Notes under the pieces: generated by a model
Told to the model about the DNA's origin: nothing
The model's database searches: none
The model's input: the letters and a program-made list of their open reading frames with translations, nothing else
Position numbers and translations under genes: made by a program
Shown here: positions 19,405-26,781 of the stretch, one piece after another
How the letters are laid out: every line of letters begins with the position of its first letter
Numbering within the stretch: the first letter of the stretch is position 1
NCBI RefSeq assembly: GCF_003350375.1
Contig: NZ_QQAR01000001.1
Location: 124,001 to 188,000, forward strand
Length of the DNA stretch: 64,000 nucleotides
Origin: Flavobacterium sp. AG291
Lineage (GTDB): Bacteria > Bacteroidota > Bacteroidia > Flavobacteriales > Flavobacteriaceae
Direction of reading: 5' to 3'

Positions 19405-19988
19405 TGGATAATACTAACGCTATTGAAAAAAAATACAATATCTGGATAATAATACTATCACTGGCAATCCCGTTGGTAGTAGCCTTACTGATGGTTGTAA
19501 AACTTAAGGATTTTGGTTTTGATGTAAAACCTTTGACTTTTCTTCCTCCCATTTATGCAGCAATAAACGGTATTACTGCGGTAGTGCTTATTGTAGCCGT
19601 ACGTGCCATTAAAAACGGTAAACAGGATTTGCATGAAAAGCTTATGAAATTTGCTATTTGCCTTTCGGTTGCCTTTTTAGGAATGTATGTTGCTTATCAC
19701 ATGACATCGGAATCAACAGCTTTTGGTGATTTGAATCACGATGGTGTTGCCGATGCAATGGAGAAAGCTAAAGTAGGAGGTATACGTTATCTGTATTATT
19801 TTATATTACTGACGCACATTTTACTTTCAGTAATAATCATACCTTTTGTGTTGCTGACGTATGTGCGTGCGCTTTCTAAGAGTTTCCTTAGGCATAAGAA
19901 GCTTGCAAGGATTACATATCCTATGTGGTTATATGTTGCTGTTACAGGAGTGATAGTTTACCTTATGATTTCTCCATATTATAATTAA
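19404..19988 (+). CDS. DUF420 family membrane protein, oxidase-assembly related (CtaM-like)
   Basis: 194 residues with about five membrane helices. DUF420 includes CtaM/YozB, which is needed for heme-copper oxidase activity in Gram-positive bacteria; a similar role is inferred here from family and from SCO and COX neighbours. The helical core is typical (AAINGITAVVLIVAVRAIKNGKQDLHEKLM and RYLYYFILLTHILLSV). Unusually, the loop between helices 3 and 4 carries DLNHDGVADAME (residues 109-120), a complete 12-residue EF-hand-like calcium loop with ligands at positions 1, 3, 5, 9 and 12. Confidence 0.88.
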   Translation: MDNTNAIEKKYNIWIIILSLAIPLVVALLMVVKLKDFGFDVKPLTFLPPIYAAINGITAVVLIVAVRAIKNGKQDLHEKLMKFAICLSVAFLGMYVAYHMTSESTAFGDLNHDGVADAMEKAKVGGIRYLYYFILLTHILLSVIIIPFVLLTYVRALSKSFLRHKKLARITYPMWLYVAVTGVIVYLMISPYYN

Positions 19989-19999
19989 TTCGAATTGTT

Positions 20000-20236
20000 A
20001 TGTTGAGGATGAAATACCTTTTTGCATTATCGCTAATAATGCTTTTTTCAGTAACAACAAATGCGCAATGTGCGATGTGTCGTGCGGCATTAGAAAGCAG
20101 CGATGGTAATGTAAAAGCAGAGGCGGTTAATGATGGTATAGTTTACCTGATGATATTTCCTTATTTACTTGTAGGTCTTGTTGGGTATGCTGTGTACAGA
20201 TTAAGGAACAAGAAAAAAGATGATCTTGCAGAATAG
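20000..20236 (+). CDS. Small CxxC membrane protein of the oxidase cluster
   Basis: 78 residues (75 if the second in-frame ATG at 20009 is used). A signal peptide ends near NAQ and is followed at once by CAMC (Cys24, Cys27), a short polar segment, one membrane helix (YLMIFPYLLVGLVGYAVY) and a basic/acidic tail. The CxxC would face the periplasm, next to the membrane. I recognise no named family. Its place after SCO and DUF420 and before a strong terminator suggests a part in copper or heme handling for the oxidase; that is inference only. Confidence 0.75.
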   Translation: MLRMKYLFALSLIMLFSVTTNAQCAMCRAALESSDGNVKAEAVNDGIVYLMIFPYLLVGLVGYAVYRLRNKKKDDLAE

Positions 20237-20267
20237 TAAAAAAGCCGTGCTTAGCACGGCTTTTTTA
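20237..20267. terminator. Bidirectional intrinsic terminator
   Basis: Perfect stem GCCGTGC/GCACGGC with a TTA loop, flanked by six A and six T. It ends the oxidase unit (+) and can also stop the DUF4403 gene (-). Confidence 0.92.
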
Positions 20268-20283
20268 CTTATGAACTGGTTGG

Positions 20284-21678
20284 TTACTTCATCCCGTCAA
20301 TTTTCAGATCCATTTTTCCGGAACCTTTTATGAATGCAATAATGGCTTTGTCTGTAAGTTCTACCTTGTCGAATTCGAAATCATTCAATGTCCCGTTTAC
20401 AAATATACCTGCCATAGGAGAGTAGTTATTGAGATAAGGAAGCAAGCTCTTTTTTCCCTGGTCCAGATTGTCCTTTATTGAGTAGCGGCAGTTTTCCTGT
20501 ATTTTACGAAGTATCATGCCTTCTGCAAGCCAGTTTGCGGTTTTCATCAATACGCTCTTTGTGCTAAGTACATAATCCATTTGGTCAAAGTATATTTCTT
20601 TGGTTATGGCATTGTAGTTTGGATATCCGGTAAGATAGATAGTACCATTTATGCTGCCGGTCATGTCCAGGGCAACAACCATTTTTCCATCTTTATTCCA
20701 AAGGTCAACTTTCTGGACTGTTACTTTTCTTTTTCCCGATCCAAATTCTTGTCCCTGGAAATTTTTGGTTATAATTTTCGAAGCACTTTCGTAGGTTGAA
20801 ACGGCAGCTACTACAGCACTGATATTATCAGGCATTTTAGTTACCGCTTTAAGTACAATGTCTTCTTTTTTAAAGGTGTTTTTTGGCTTTTGACCTACCA
20901 TGGTAAGCATAGAGCATTTTAGGCCCATTTCCAGAGTTACTTGTTTTTTGCTAAGAATGGCATCGGTAGCATAAAGTTCAATAGGATTTAGCTTAAACCA
21001 TGTTTCGTATTGTTCACTGGTCAGGAAAGGTGTGCTTATTTTTTCGAGTGCATCCAAAACCTGTGGTTTAAAATCCATTGTTTTAGCCATAGCTTCATCG
21101 AGCTTGTTTTCAATTTTTGACTTAAAAAGCTTGATCGAAGGATTGATAGCATAGGTAATCGGGACTTTTTTACCTGCTATGGTAACTGTAGGGCTTTCAT
21201 TCCAGTCAATAGATTCGATTGTAGTATCGGTTTTCATTTTCCAGTTGGATAAACCTACTTTACTTTTTAAGGTTACGATACCGTCAAGGTTTACTTCGCG
21301 AGTGTCATACAGGTTCATACCAAGCGCTGAAGTACCATAGCGCACATTTGCAGTAACTTTTATGGGAACAATTACCTGTAATTTTCCGGTTTGTTCAGAA
21401 AATTTTATAGGAGCCGTTTTCCATACCTGCATAGCGATATTGTCGTCTTCAATGTTCTTGTCTTCATAAACCATTCCGGTAAGCATTTTATTTACCTGTG
21501 TTTCTATATCGGAAATGGTAATAGACACCGGGAGATTAATGAAAGAATTGGTGCTTTGGTAAACCAAAGGTGTATTATTGCTCGGCTCCGGTTTAAGAGC
21601 TTCTATTTTTTTTGTTGATGAGCATCCGCTTAGGAGGACTGAAGCGGTCAACAAACTTGAAAATAATAATGTTTTCAT
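20284..21678 (-). CDS. DUF4403 family lipoprotein
   Basis: 464 residues. Lipobox LLSGC puts the lipidated Cys at 19, so the mature protein is membrane-anchored. The body looks like a DUF4403 protein: an opening SFINLPVSITISDIETQVNKML, repeated beta-rich segments and a C-terminal LNDFEFDKVELTDKAIIAFIKGSGKM. The family is of unknown function; the lipid-binding-like fold sometimes suggested for it cannot be judged here. The gene is monocistronic, between a bidirectional terminator and a minus-strand promoter, and divergent from the efflux operon. Confidence 0.75.
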   Translation of the reverse strand: MKTLLFSSLLTASVLLSGCSSTKKIEALKPEPSNNTPLVYQSTNSFINLPVSITISDIETQVNKMLTGMVYEDKNIEDDNIAMQVWKTAPIKFSEQTGKLQVIVPIKVTANVRYGTSALGMNLYDTREVNLDGIVTLKSKVGLSNWKMKTDTTIESIDWNESPTVTIAGKKVPITYAINPSIKLFKSKIENKLDEAMAKTMDFKPQVLDALEKISTPFLTSEQYETWFKLNPIELYATDAILSKKQVTLEMGLKCSMLTMVGQKPKNTFKKEDIVLKAVTKMPDNISAVVAAVSTYESASKIITKNFQGQEFGSGKRKVTVQKVDLWNKDGKMVVALDMTGSINGTIYLTGYPNYNAITKEIYFDQMDYVLSTKSVLMKTANWLAEGMILRKIQENCRYSIKDNLDQGKKSLLPYLNNYSPMAGIFVNGTLNDFEFDKVELTDKAIIAFIKGSGKMDLKIDGMK

Positions 21679-21700
21679 TTGGGATAGTAAGAATATTAGG

Positions 21701-21708
21701 CAAAATTA
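21701..21708 (-). promoter_or_regulatory. Promoter -7 element for the DUF4403 gene
   Basis: CAAAATTA on the plus strand, that is TAATTTTG on the minus strand, 22 bases before the start codon. Confidence 0.55.
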
Positions 21709-21786
21709 GTTTTTTATTTGTAACATTTTCAGCACAGATTCGTCGAATAAAAATATATTTGGTATAGTAACGTTAGATAATTTGGG

Positions 21787-21794
21787 TAAATTTG
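21787..21794 (+). promoter_or_regulatory. Promoter -7 element for the TolC-HlyD-tsaB unit
   Basis: TAAATTTG matches TAnnTTTG, 19 bases before the TolC-family ATG. Confidence 0.6.
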
Positions 21795-21813
21795 TAAACT
21801 CATCAATCAATCT

Positions 21814-23145
21814 ATGAAAAATAAATTCTGTGTGATATTCTTTCTTGCGATGTCACTTTTTGCATTCCGGCTAAAGGCTCAGGATAAAAGGTGGACATTA
21901 CAGGAATGCGTAGAATATGCTCTAAAAAACAATATTTCAGTAAGGCAGTCAGAACTCGATCTTAATCTTACTGAAGTAGACAAAAGCGATGCAATTGGTC
22001 GTTTTCTTCCTGCAATCAATATGACGGCAAATCATTCGTGGAATGTTGGTCTTAACCAGAACCCAATTACGGGTATCAACCAGGTTCTTACTACTGCCAA
22101 CAGTACTTTTAATGCTTCTGCACAGACTGATGTATATAAGGGATTGCAGAACCAGTTGCGTTTTCAAAGGTCAAAAATGGCTATAGTTGCCTCTCAGTAT
22201 CAATTGCAGAAGATGAAGGATGACATTAGTTTAAATGTGGCTAACGCATATCTTCAGATATTATTTAACAGAGAGAATCTTAAAGTGCAACAGCAACAGC
22301 TGGAGACAGATATAAAACAGTCTGAACGTTCTTCGGAACTTCTTGAGGGAGGTCTGATACCAAGAGGGGACCTGTTAGATATTAACGCTACTGTTGAGCT
22401 TGACAGGCAAAAAGTAATTCAGGCTGAGAACCAGTTGTTGATTTCTAAGTTAAGTCTTGCCCAATTGCTGCAGCTGGATGATTTTAAAACTTTTGATATT
22501 GCAGACGAAGATTATAAGAAAGAGAATAGTGTAGTATTGTCAGAATCTCCTCAGGCAATTTTTGAAAAGGCAAAAACAACGCGATCTGAAATAAAATTGG
22601 CACAGGCCAATTTGGATTTGGCTGAAGCTGATGTAAAAATTGCAAGAAGAGCTTATCAGCCATCATTATCGGCTTTCTATAACTTTAATACAAGGGCTTC
22701 TTCAGCTTTACCGGATCCTTTCTGGAGTCAGGTTGATGATTACAAAGGTCATACCTACGGATTCCAGCTTAGTATTCCTGTTTTCAATGGGTTTAGCACA
22801 CGAAATACTGTTGAGCGTAATAAGATTGCTCTTGAAAGGTCTAAACTCACTTTTGATCAGCAAAATGTAGACCTTGAGCGTGGTGTATATACAGCCTTTA
22901 CAGATGCTCAGGGTGCACTTAAAGCGTATGATGCTGCAGTCTCAGCAGAAGAAGCGAGAGCTCAGGCGCTAGAATATGCAAAAGAGCGATATGAAGTAGG
23001 TCTTATCAATGTTTTTGACCTTAATCAGGCACAAACGCTTGCAGTAAATGCTCAGTCAGAGGTGCTGAGAACCAAATATGATTTTATCTTTAAAGTAAAA
23101 ATACTGGAGTTCTACTTCGGAATACCAATCTACCAAAAACAATAG
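21814..23145 (+). CDS. TolC family outer-membrane efflux protein
   Basis: 443 residues. Signal peptide to about residue 22 (LFAFRLKAQ), then the typical start WTLQECVEYALKNNISVRQSELDLNL and two similar halves of outer-membrane strands plus long coiled-coil helices (residues about 130-200 and 340-410). TolC proteins form trimeric exit ducts of tripartite pumps. The HlyD-type adaptor follows after two bases, but no inner-membrane pump gene is linked, so the substrate cannot be stated. Confidence 0.93.
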   Translation: MKNKFCVIFFLAMSLFAFRLKAQDKRWTLQECVEYALKNNISVRQSELDLNLTEVDKSDAIGRFLPAINMTANHSWNVGLNQNPITGINQVLTTANSTFNASAQTDVYKGLQNQLRFQRSKMAIVASQYQLQKMKDDISLNVANAYLQILFNRENLKVQQQQLETDIKQSERSSELLEGGLIPRGDLLDINATVELDRQKVIQAENQLLISKLSLAQLLQLDDFKTFDIADEDYKKENSVVLSESPQAIFEKAKTTRSEIKLAQANLDLAEADVKIARRAYQPSLSAFYNFNTRASSALPDPFWSQVDDYKGHTYGFQLSIPVFNGFSTRNTVERNKIALERSKLTFDQQNVDLERGVYTAFTDAQGALKAYDAAVSAEEARAQALEYAKERYEVGLINVFDLNQAQTLAVNAQSEVLRTKYDFIFKVKILEFYFGIPIYQKQ

Positions 23146-23147
23146 TC

Positions 23148-24446
23148 ATGTCAAAAAAAACAATTTATCTTTTATTAGGCGGGTTAGTAGCTATTATCGT
23201 TCTGCTGATAGTGCTAAAACAATCGGGTGTTGTGGGTAAGAATGAAGAGGGAAAAGAAGTAGAAACAGCAGTTGTAAAAGAAATCAATCTTATAGAAACT
23301 GTTTCTGCAACAGGTAAGGTACAGCCTGAAGTAGAAGTGAAAATATCATCTGAGGTTTCAGGGGAAATTATAGAATTACCTATTAAAGAAGGTCAGGCGA
23401 TAAAAAAAGGCGATCTCTTAGTGCGTATTAACCCGGATCTATATGAGTCGGGGGTAAGCAGGACTGCAGCGTCATTGTCTACTGCGAAAGCTGGTCTAAG
23501 TCAGTCAGAAGCACAGCTTAAAGAGGCTAAAGCTAATTATGACCGAAACAAACGTCTTTTTGAGAAAGGCGTGATCTCTAAATCAGAATGGGATAAGATC
23601 GTTTCGGCTTATGAAGTTGCAATTGCTTCTAAACAGTCGGCTTATTATAATGTGGCCAGTGCTAATGCAACGGTTACTGAGGCAAAAGATAACCTGAACA
23701 GGACTACGATATATGCTCCTGTCGATGGTACCATTTCAAAACTGGATGCAGAACTTGGAGAAAGAGTAGTGGGAACACAACAAATGACAGGTACTGAAAT
23801 ATTAAGGGTGGCTAACCTGAATAATATGGAGGTAGAAGTTGATGTTAATGAAAATGATATCGTTAAAATAGATATTGGTGATGCTGCTAATATTGAAGTA
23901 GATGCTTACCTGAAAAAACAATTTAAAGGTGTTGTTACCAGTATTTCAAATTCGGCGAGCAGTGACCTTACAGCGGACCAGGTGACTAACTTTAAAGTGA
24001 AAGTAAGGATACTTAAAGAATCATATGAAGATATGACTAAAGGGAAACCGGCTAATTACTCTCCCTTCAGACCCGGAATGACCGCTACAGTGGATATCAT
24101 TACAGAAAACAAAACAAATGTTCTTGCAGTTCCAATTAGTGCGGTAGTGGTGAAATCCGACACTACTGCTGTGAAGAAAGATGTTCTTGCAGAAATGGAA
24201 GAGAAGGAAAAGGAGCTAAAAGAAGGTACTACAACTAAAAAGCACGAATGTGTATTTGTAAAATCGGGTGATAAGGCTGTTCTTAGGCCAATCTCTACGG
24301 GTATTCAGGATGATACTAATATAGAGGTGATAAAAGGACTTAAAAAAGGAGATGAAGTAATTATAGGGCCTTATAATATCGTTTCAAAAGAATTAGCACC
24401 TAACGATAAGGTTAGGGTAAAACCAAAAGATAAAGAAGCAAAATAA
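23148..24446 (+). CDS. HlyD/MacA-type periplasmic adaptor subunit
   Basis: 432 residues, one N-terminal membrane anchor (5-24), a lipoyl-like barrel half (GKVQPEVEVKISSEVSGEI and later IYAPVDGTISKLDAELGERV), an alpha-helical hairpin about residues 100-185, a beta-barrel domain with FRPGMTATVDI, and a charged C-terminal tail with K/E repeats. It bridges an inner-membrane transporter and TolC. The architecture is MacA-like, which predicts a MacB-type ABC partner, but the next gene is tsaB, so the pump must be encoded elsewhere. Confidence 0.92.
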   Translation: MSKKTIYLLLGGLVAIIVLLIVLKQSGVVGKNEEGKEVETAVVKEINLIETVSATGKVQPEVEVKISSEVSGEIIELPIKEGQAIKKGDLLVRINPDLYESGVSRTAASLSTAKAGLSQSEAQLKEAKANYDRNKRLFEKGVISKSEWDKIVSAYEVAIASKQSAYYNVASANATVTEAKDNLNRTTIYAPVDGTISKLDAELGERVVGTQQMTGTEILRVANLNNMEVEVDVNENDIVKIDIGDAANIEVDAYLKKQFKGVVTSISNSASSDLTADQVTNFKVKVRILKESYEDMTKGKPANYSPFRPGMTATVDIITENKTNVLAVPISAVVVKSDTTAVKKDVLAEMEEKEKELKEGTTTKKHECVFVKSGDKAVLRPISTGIQDDTNIEVIKGLKKGDEVIIGPYNIVSKELAPNDKVRVKPKDKEAK

Positions 24447-24449
24447 GCT

Positions 24450-25109
24450 ATGGCTTTTATATTAAATATTGAAACGGCTACTAAAAACTGTTCTGTATGT
24501 CTTGCTAAAGATGGTGTAGCAGTTGCATTAGCCGAATATGCAGGAGAGGGCTATGCCCATGCTGAAAAATTACATGTGTTTATTGAAGAAGTACTTCAAA
24601 AAGGAGGTATTTCTTTTAAAGATCTTACCGCTGTAGCTGTAAGCATGGGGCCTGGGTCATATACAGGCTTACGTATTGGTGTTTCAGCGGCAAAAGGGCT
24701 TTGTTATGCATTAAACATACCTTTGTTTGCTGTAGAAACTCTTGAATTACTTGCGAGAAAAGTTGCTATTGAAGAGGGCGTTGTAATTCCCATGATTGAT
24801 GCCCGTCGTATGGAAGTTTATACGGCTGTTTTTGATGCAAAATGTAATAAGGTAAGGGATACTGAAGCTGAAATAATAACTTCAGATTCTTTTACTCAAT
24901 TTGAGGGAGTAATACATCTTTTGGGTGATGGGGCTTCTAAATGTCGTGAAGTGCTTTCATCGGAACGCTTTGTATATCATGAGGAGATACTTTATCCTTC
25001 CGCTAACGAAATGGCAGCTCTTTCATTTGATAGCTATAAAAAAGGCAACACCGTAGATGTTGCCTATTTTGAACCTTTTTATCTTAAAGATTTTATCGCA
25101 GGGAAATAA
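24450..25109 (+). CDS. tsaB: tRNA t6A37 threonylcarbamoyltransferase subunit TsaB
   Basis: 219 residues, ASKHA-fold protein that pairs with TsaD to make N6-threonylcarbamoyladenosine at position 37 of ANN-decoding tRNAs. The hallmark VSMGPGSYTGLRIGVSAAKG is seen near residues 66-86 (broken here as VSMGPGSYTG and LRIGVSAAKG), after an ILNIETATKNCSV start and before the conserved MIDARRMEVYTA. The C-terminus AYFEPFYLKDF is also typical. It lies three bases after the adaptor gene. The minus-strand gene beyond it uses a terminator inside the last 25 codons of this gene. Confidence 0.95.
   Translation: MAFILNIETATKNCSVCLAKDGVAVALAEYAGEGYAHAEKLHVFIEEVLQKGGISFKDLTAVAVSMGPGSYTGLRIGVSAAKGLCYALNIPLFAVETLELLARKVAIEEGVVIPMIDARRMEVYTAVFDAKCNKVRDTEAEIITSDSFTQFEGVIHLLGDGASKCREVLSSERFVYHEEILYPSANEMAALSFDSYKKGNTVDVAYFEPFYLKDFIAGK
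25036..25064 (-). terminator. Minus-strand intrinsic terminator inside the tsaB 3' coding end
   Basis: Read on the minus strand: GGCAACA, 7-base loop, TGTTGCC, then TTTTTTAT. It lies 46 bases beyond the stop of the unknown secreted protein gene, within codons of tsaB for KKGNTVDVAYF. Confidence 0.75.
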
Positions 25110-25790
25110 TTATAAATTATTGTTGATATAAGCTCCTACCTGCTCTAAATCTGCTGGTTTTTCAACATCCAGTTTGTTCTTTTTTATGAAATCAAGGATT
25201 TCTTTACTTTTTGAAGGAACAAGTTTGGCAAGATCTTTTTTACCCGAGAAAAACTGTAAATTCTGATCTTTTATTTTAATATAAAACTCATCATCAAGTT
25301 TTTTGTAAGCAGCTGCTTTATAAGTTTGGTAGCTGCTTGCAGGGAAAACTTCCGGCTGAAGGAATATTCTCTCTCGTTTGTAGATTTTTACATTTGGGTT
25401 GTCGCTCACCAGGCTTAAATATCCGGTAACTACCTCTCCTTTTTCAGTTTTATATTCCTGAACGGTATAAACATCTGCAGTTCCTGTAAAGGTAATTGTT
25501 ACACCTGCTTCCTGAGGTAATACTCTTTCTGAACCTGCAATAGGGTCTTTTAACTGAAAGTTATCAGCGTAAGCATTATAGCGTACTAACACAGTGTTAT
25601 CCATGTTAGATATTTTTGCAGGCATGTATTTTTCAGTAACGAACATCGAGCCTGTAGCAGGCTGGCTTTCTTCTTTCATTACTGTAATTTGTCTTCCTCC
25701 TGCAGTTACAGGTGTTTGGTTAACCTGTGCATTAGCAACAACTGATGTTATCGCAAATGTCGCAACGTAAAATAGTCTTGAATTTTTCAT
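25110..25790 (-). CDS. Secreted protein of unknown function
   Basis: 226 residues from the ATG at 25790 (MKNSRLFYVATF). A signal peptide ends near VVANAQ. The mature part is soluble, lysine-rich and beta-strand rich (TGSMFVTEKYMPAKIS, EYKTEKGEVVTGYLSLVSDN) with no cysteine. I recognise no family. The longer frame opening at 25832 is rejected because a -7 promoter element sits there. Its stop codon begins at the base after the tsaB stop, and its terminator lies in tsaB. Likely a periplasmic or cell-surface protein; function cannot be said. Confidence 0.75.
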   Translation of the reverse strand: MKNSRLFYVATFAITSVVANAQVNQTPVTAGGRQITVMKEESQPATGSMFVTEKYMPAKISNMDNTVLVRYNAYADNFQLKDPIAGSERVLPQEAGVTITFTGTADVYTVQEYKTEKGEVVTGYLSLVSDNPNVKIYKRERIFLQPEVFPASSYQTYKAAAYKKLDDEFYIKIKDQNLQFFSGKKDLAKLVPSKSKEILDFIKKNKLDVEKPADLEQVGAYINNNL

Positions 25791-25829
25791 TTTTGGAATT
25801 ATAGTTTGTGCAATTTTTTTAATAGGAAG

Positions 25830-25837
25830 CAAATATA
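25830..25837 (-). promoter_or_regulatory. Promoter -7 element for the unknown secreted protein
   Basis: TATATTTG on the minus strand, 39 bases before the chosen ATG at 25790. Confidence 0.6.
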
Positions 25838-25959
25838 GTTTTTAATATAAAAAGTTACTATGTTTTTTTTGCTTAATTGGGGTTCGTATAAAAACCGAAA
25901 AACTACTAACGTGTTATGTTTTAAATTATTGCGAATGCTTTGATGTTTTTTTGCCCTTG

Positions 25960-26781
25960 TTATTTTTCTTTATGAGGCAATTGCATTTCTATTCCTGAAT
26001 TTTCGAAAGCAGTTTTTATATTCTCATAAAAGTCAGATACCATTGACGAATGATTGCTCCTTTCAGACCATAGCAATACTTTCATTATTATCCCATTTTC
26101 TGTTAGATTATTAACCTCTATACCCGGTTTTGGGGTTAATAATATTTTATTGTCACTATTAATTACCGACTGAATTGCCTCTTTAACTATCCTGAGATCG
26201 CTGTTATAGCTTACCGATAGTAATATTTCGGCGCGGCGTAAGGGTTCCTGAGAGAAGTTTTTAATGGTATTGTTTGATAACGTACCATTGGGCAGGTAAA
26301 CTACCTGATTGTTAGAAGTTAGAAGCTGAGTGCTGAAAATTTGTATACTTTGTACAGTTCCACCCTGTCCCTGTGCTTCGATATAATCACCAACACGGAA
26401 AGGCTTAAATAATACAATAAGTAAACCACCTGCAAAATTAGATAATGAGCCTTGTAATGACAATCCTACTGCGATACCAATAGTTCCTAAGAGTGCCATC
26501 AGTGATGTTGTTTGCACTCCAAGTTGATCAATGATTGAAATTATTAGAGTAACTCTAAATATCCAGGTGCATACGTCTAATACAAATTTCAAAAAAGTTG
26601 GATCCATTTCCCTTGACATCATCAATCGGGTTATGATTTTCCTGAAAATTTTGATAAGCATAATTCCTATTACAAGAAAAGCTACAGCTCTTAATAAGTT
26701 TGGAATAAAGTTTATTACAGTTGTGGTAGCCCACTCTATAAAATAACCGGCTTTGTCGGTGTCTATAAATAACGGAATCAT
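25960..26781 (-). CDS. Small-conductance mechanosensitive channel (MscS family)
   Basis: 273 residues, the minimal MscS form: three membrane helices (about 15-40, 60-82, 88-115) and a C-terminal cytoplasmic beta/vestibule domain. TM3 carries the glycine/alanine-rich pore line ALLGTIGIAVGLSLQGSLSNFAGG, and the MscS signature FKPFRVGDYIEAQGQGGTVQ follows. It opens on membrane tension to release solutes during osmotic downshift. Its ATG overlaps the stop of the upstream yyaL-like gene by one base (TAATG), so the two are coupled. Confidence 0.95.
   Translation of the reverse strand: MIPLFIDTDKAGYFIEWATTTVINFIPNLLRAVAFLVIGIMLIKIFRKIITRLMMSREMDPTFLKFVLDVCTWIFRVTLIISIIDQLGVQTTSLMALLGTIGIAVGLSLQGSLSNFAGGLLIVLFKPFRVGDYIEAQGQGGTVQSIQIFSTQLLTSNNQVVYLPNGTLSNNTIKNFSQEPLRRAEILLSVSYNSDLRIVKEAIQSVINSDNKILLTPKPGIEVNNLTENGIIMKVLLWSERSNHSSMVSDFYENIKTAFENSGIEMQLPHKEK

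Noticed and set aside
25791-25832. Upstream start (25832) for the unknown secreted protein
   Set aside because: A -7 element at 25830-25837 covers it, and the ATG at 25790 gives a normal signal peptide.
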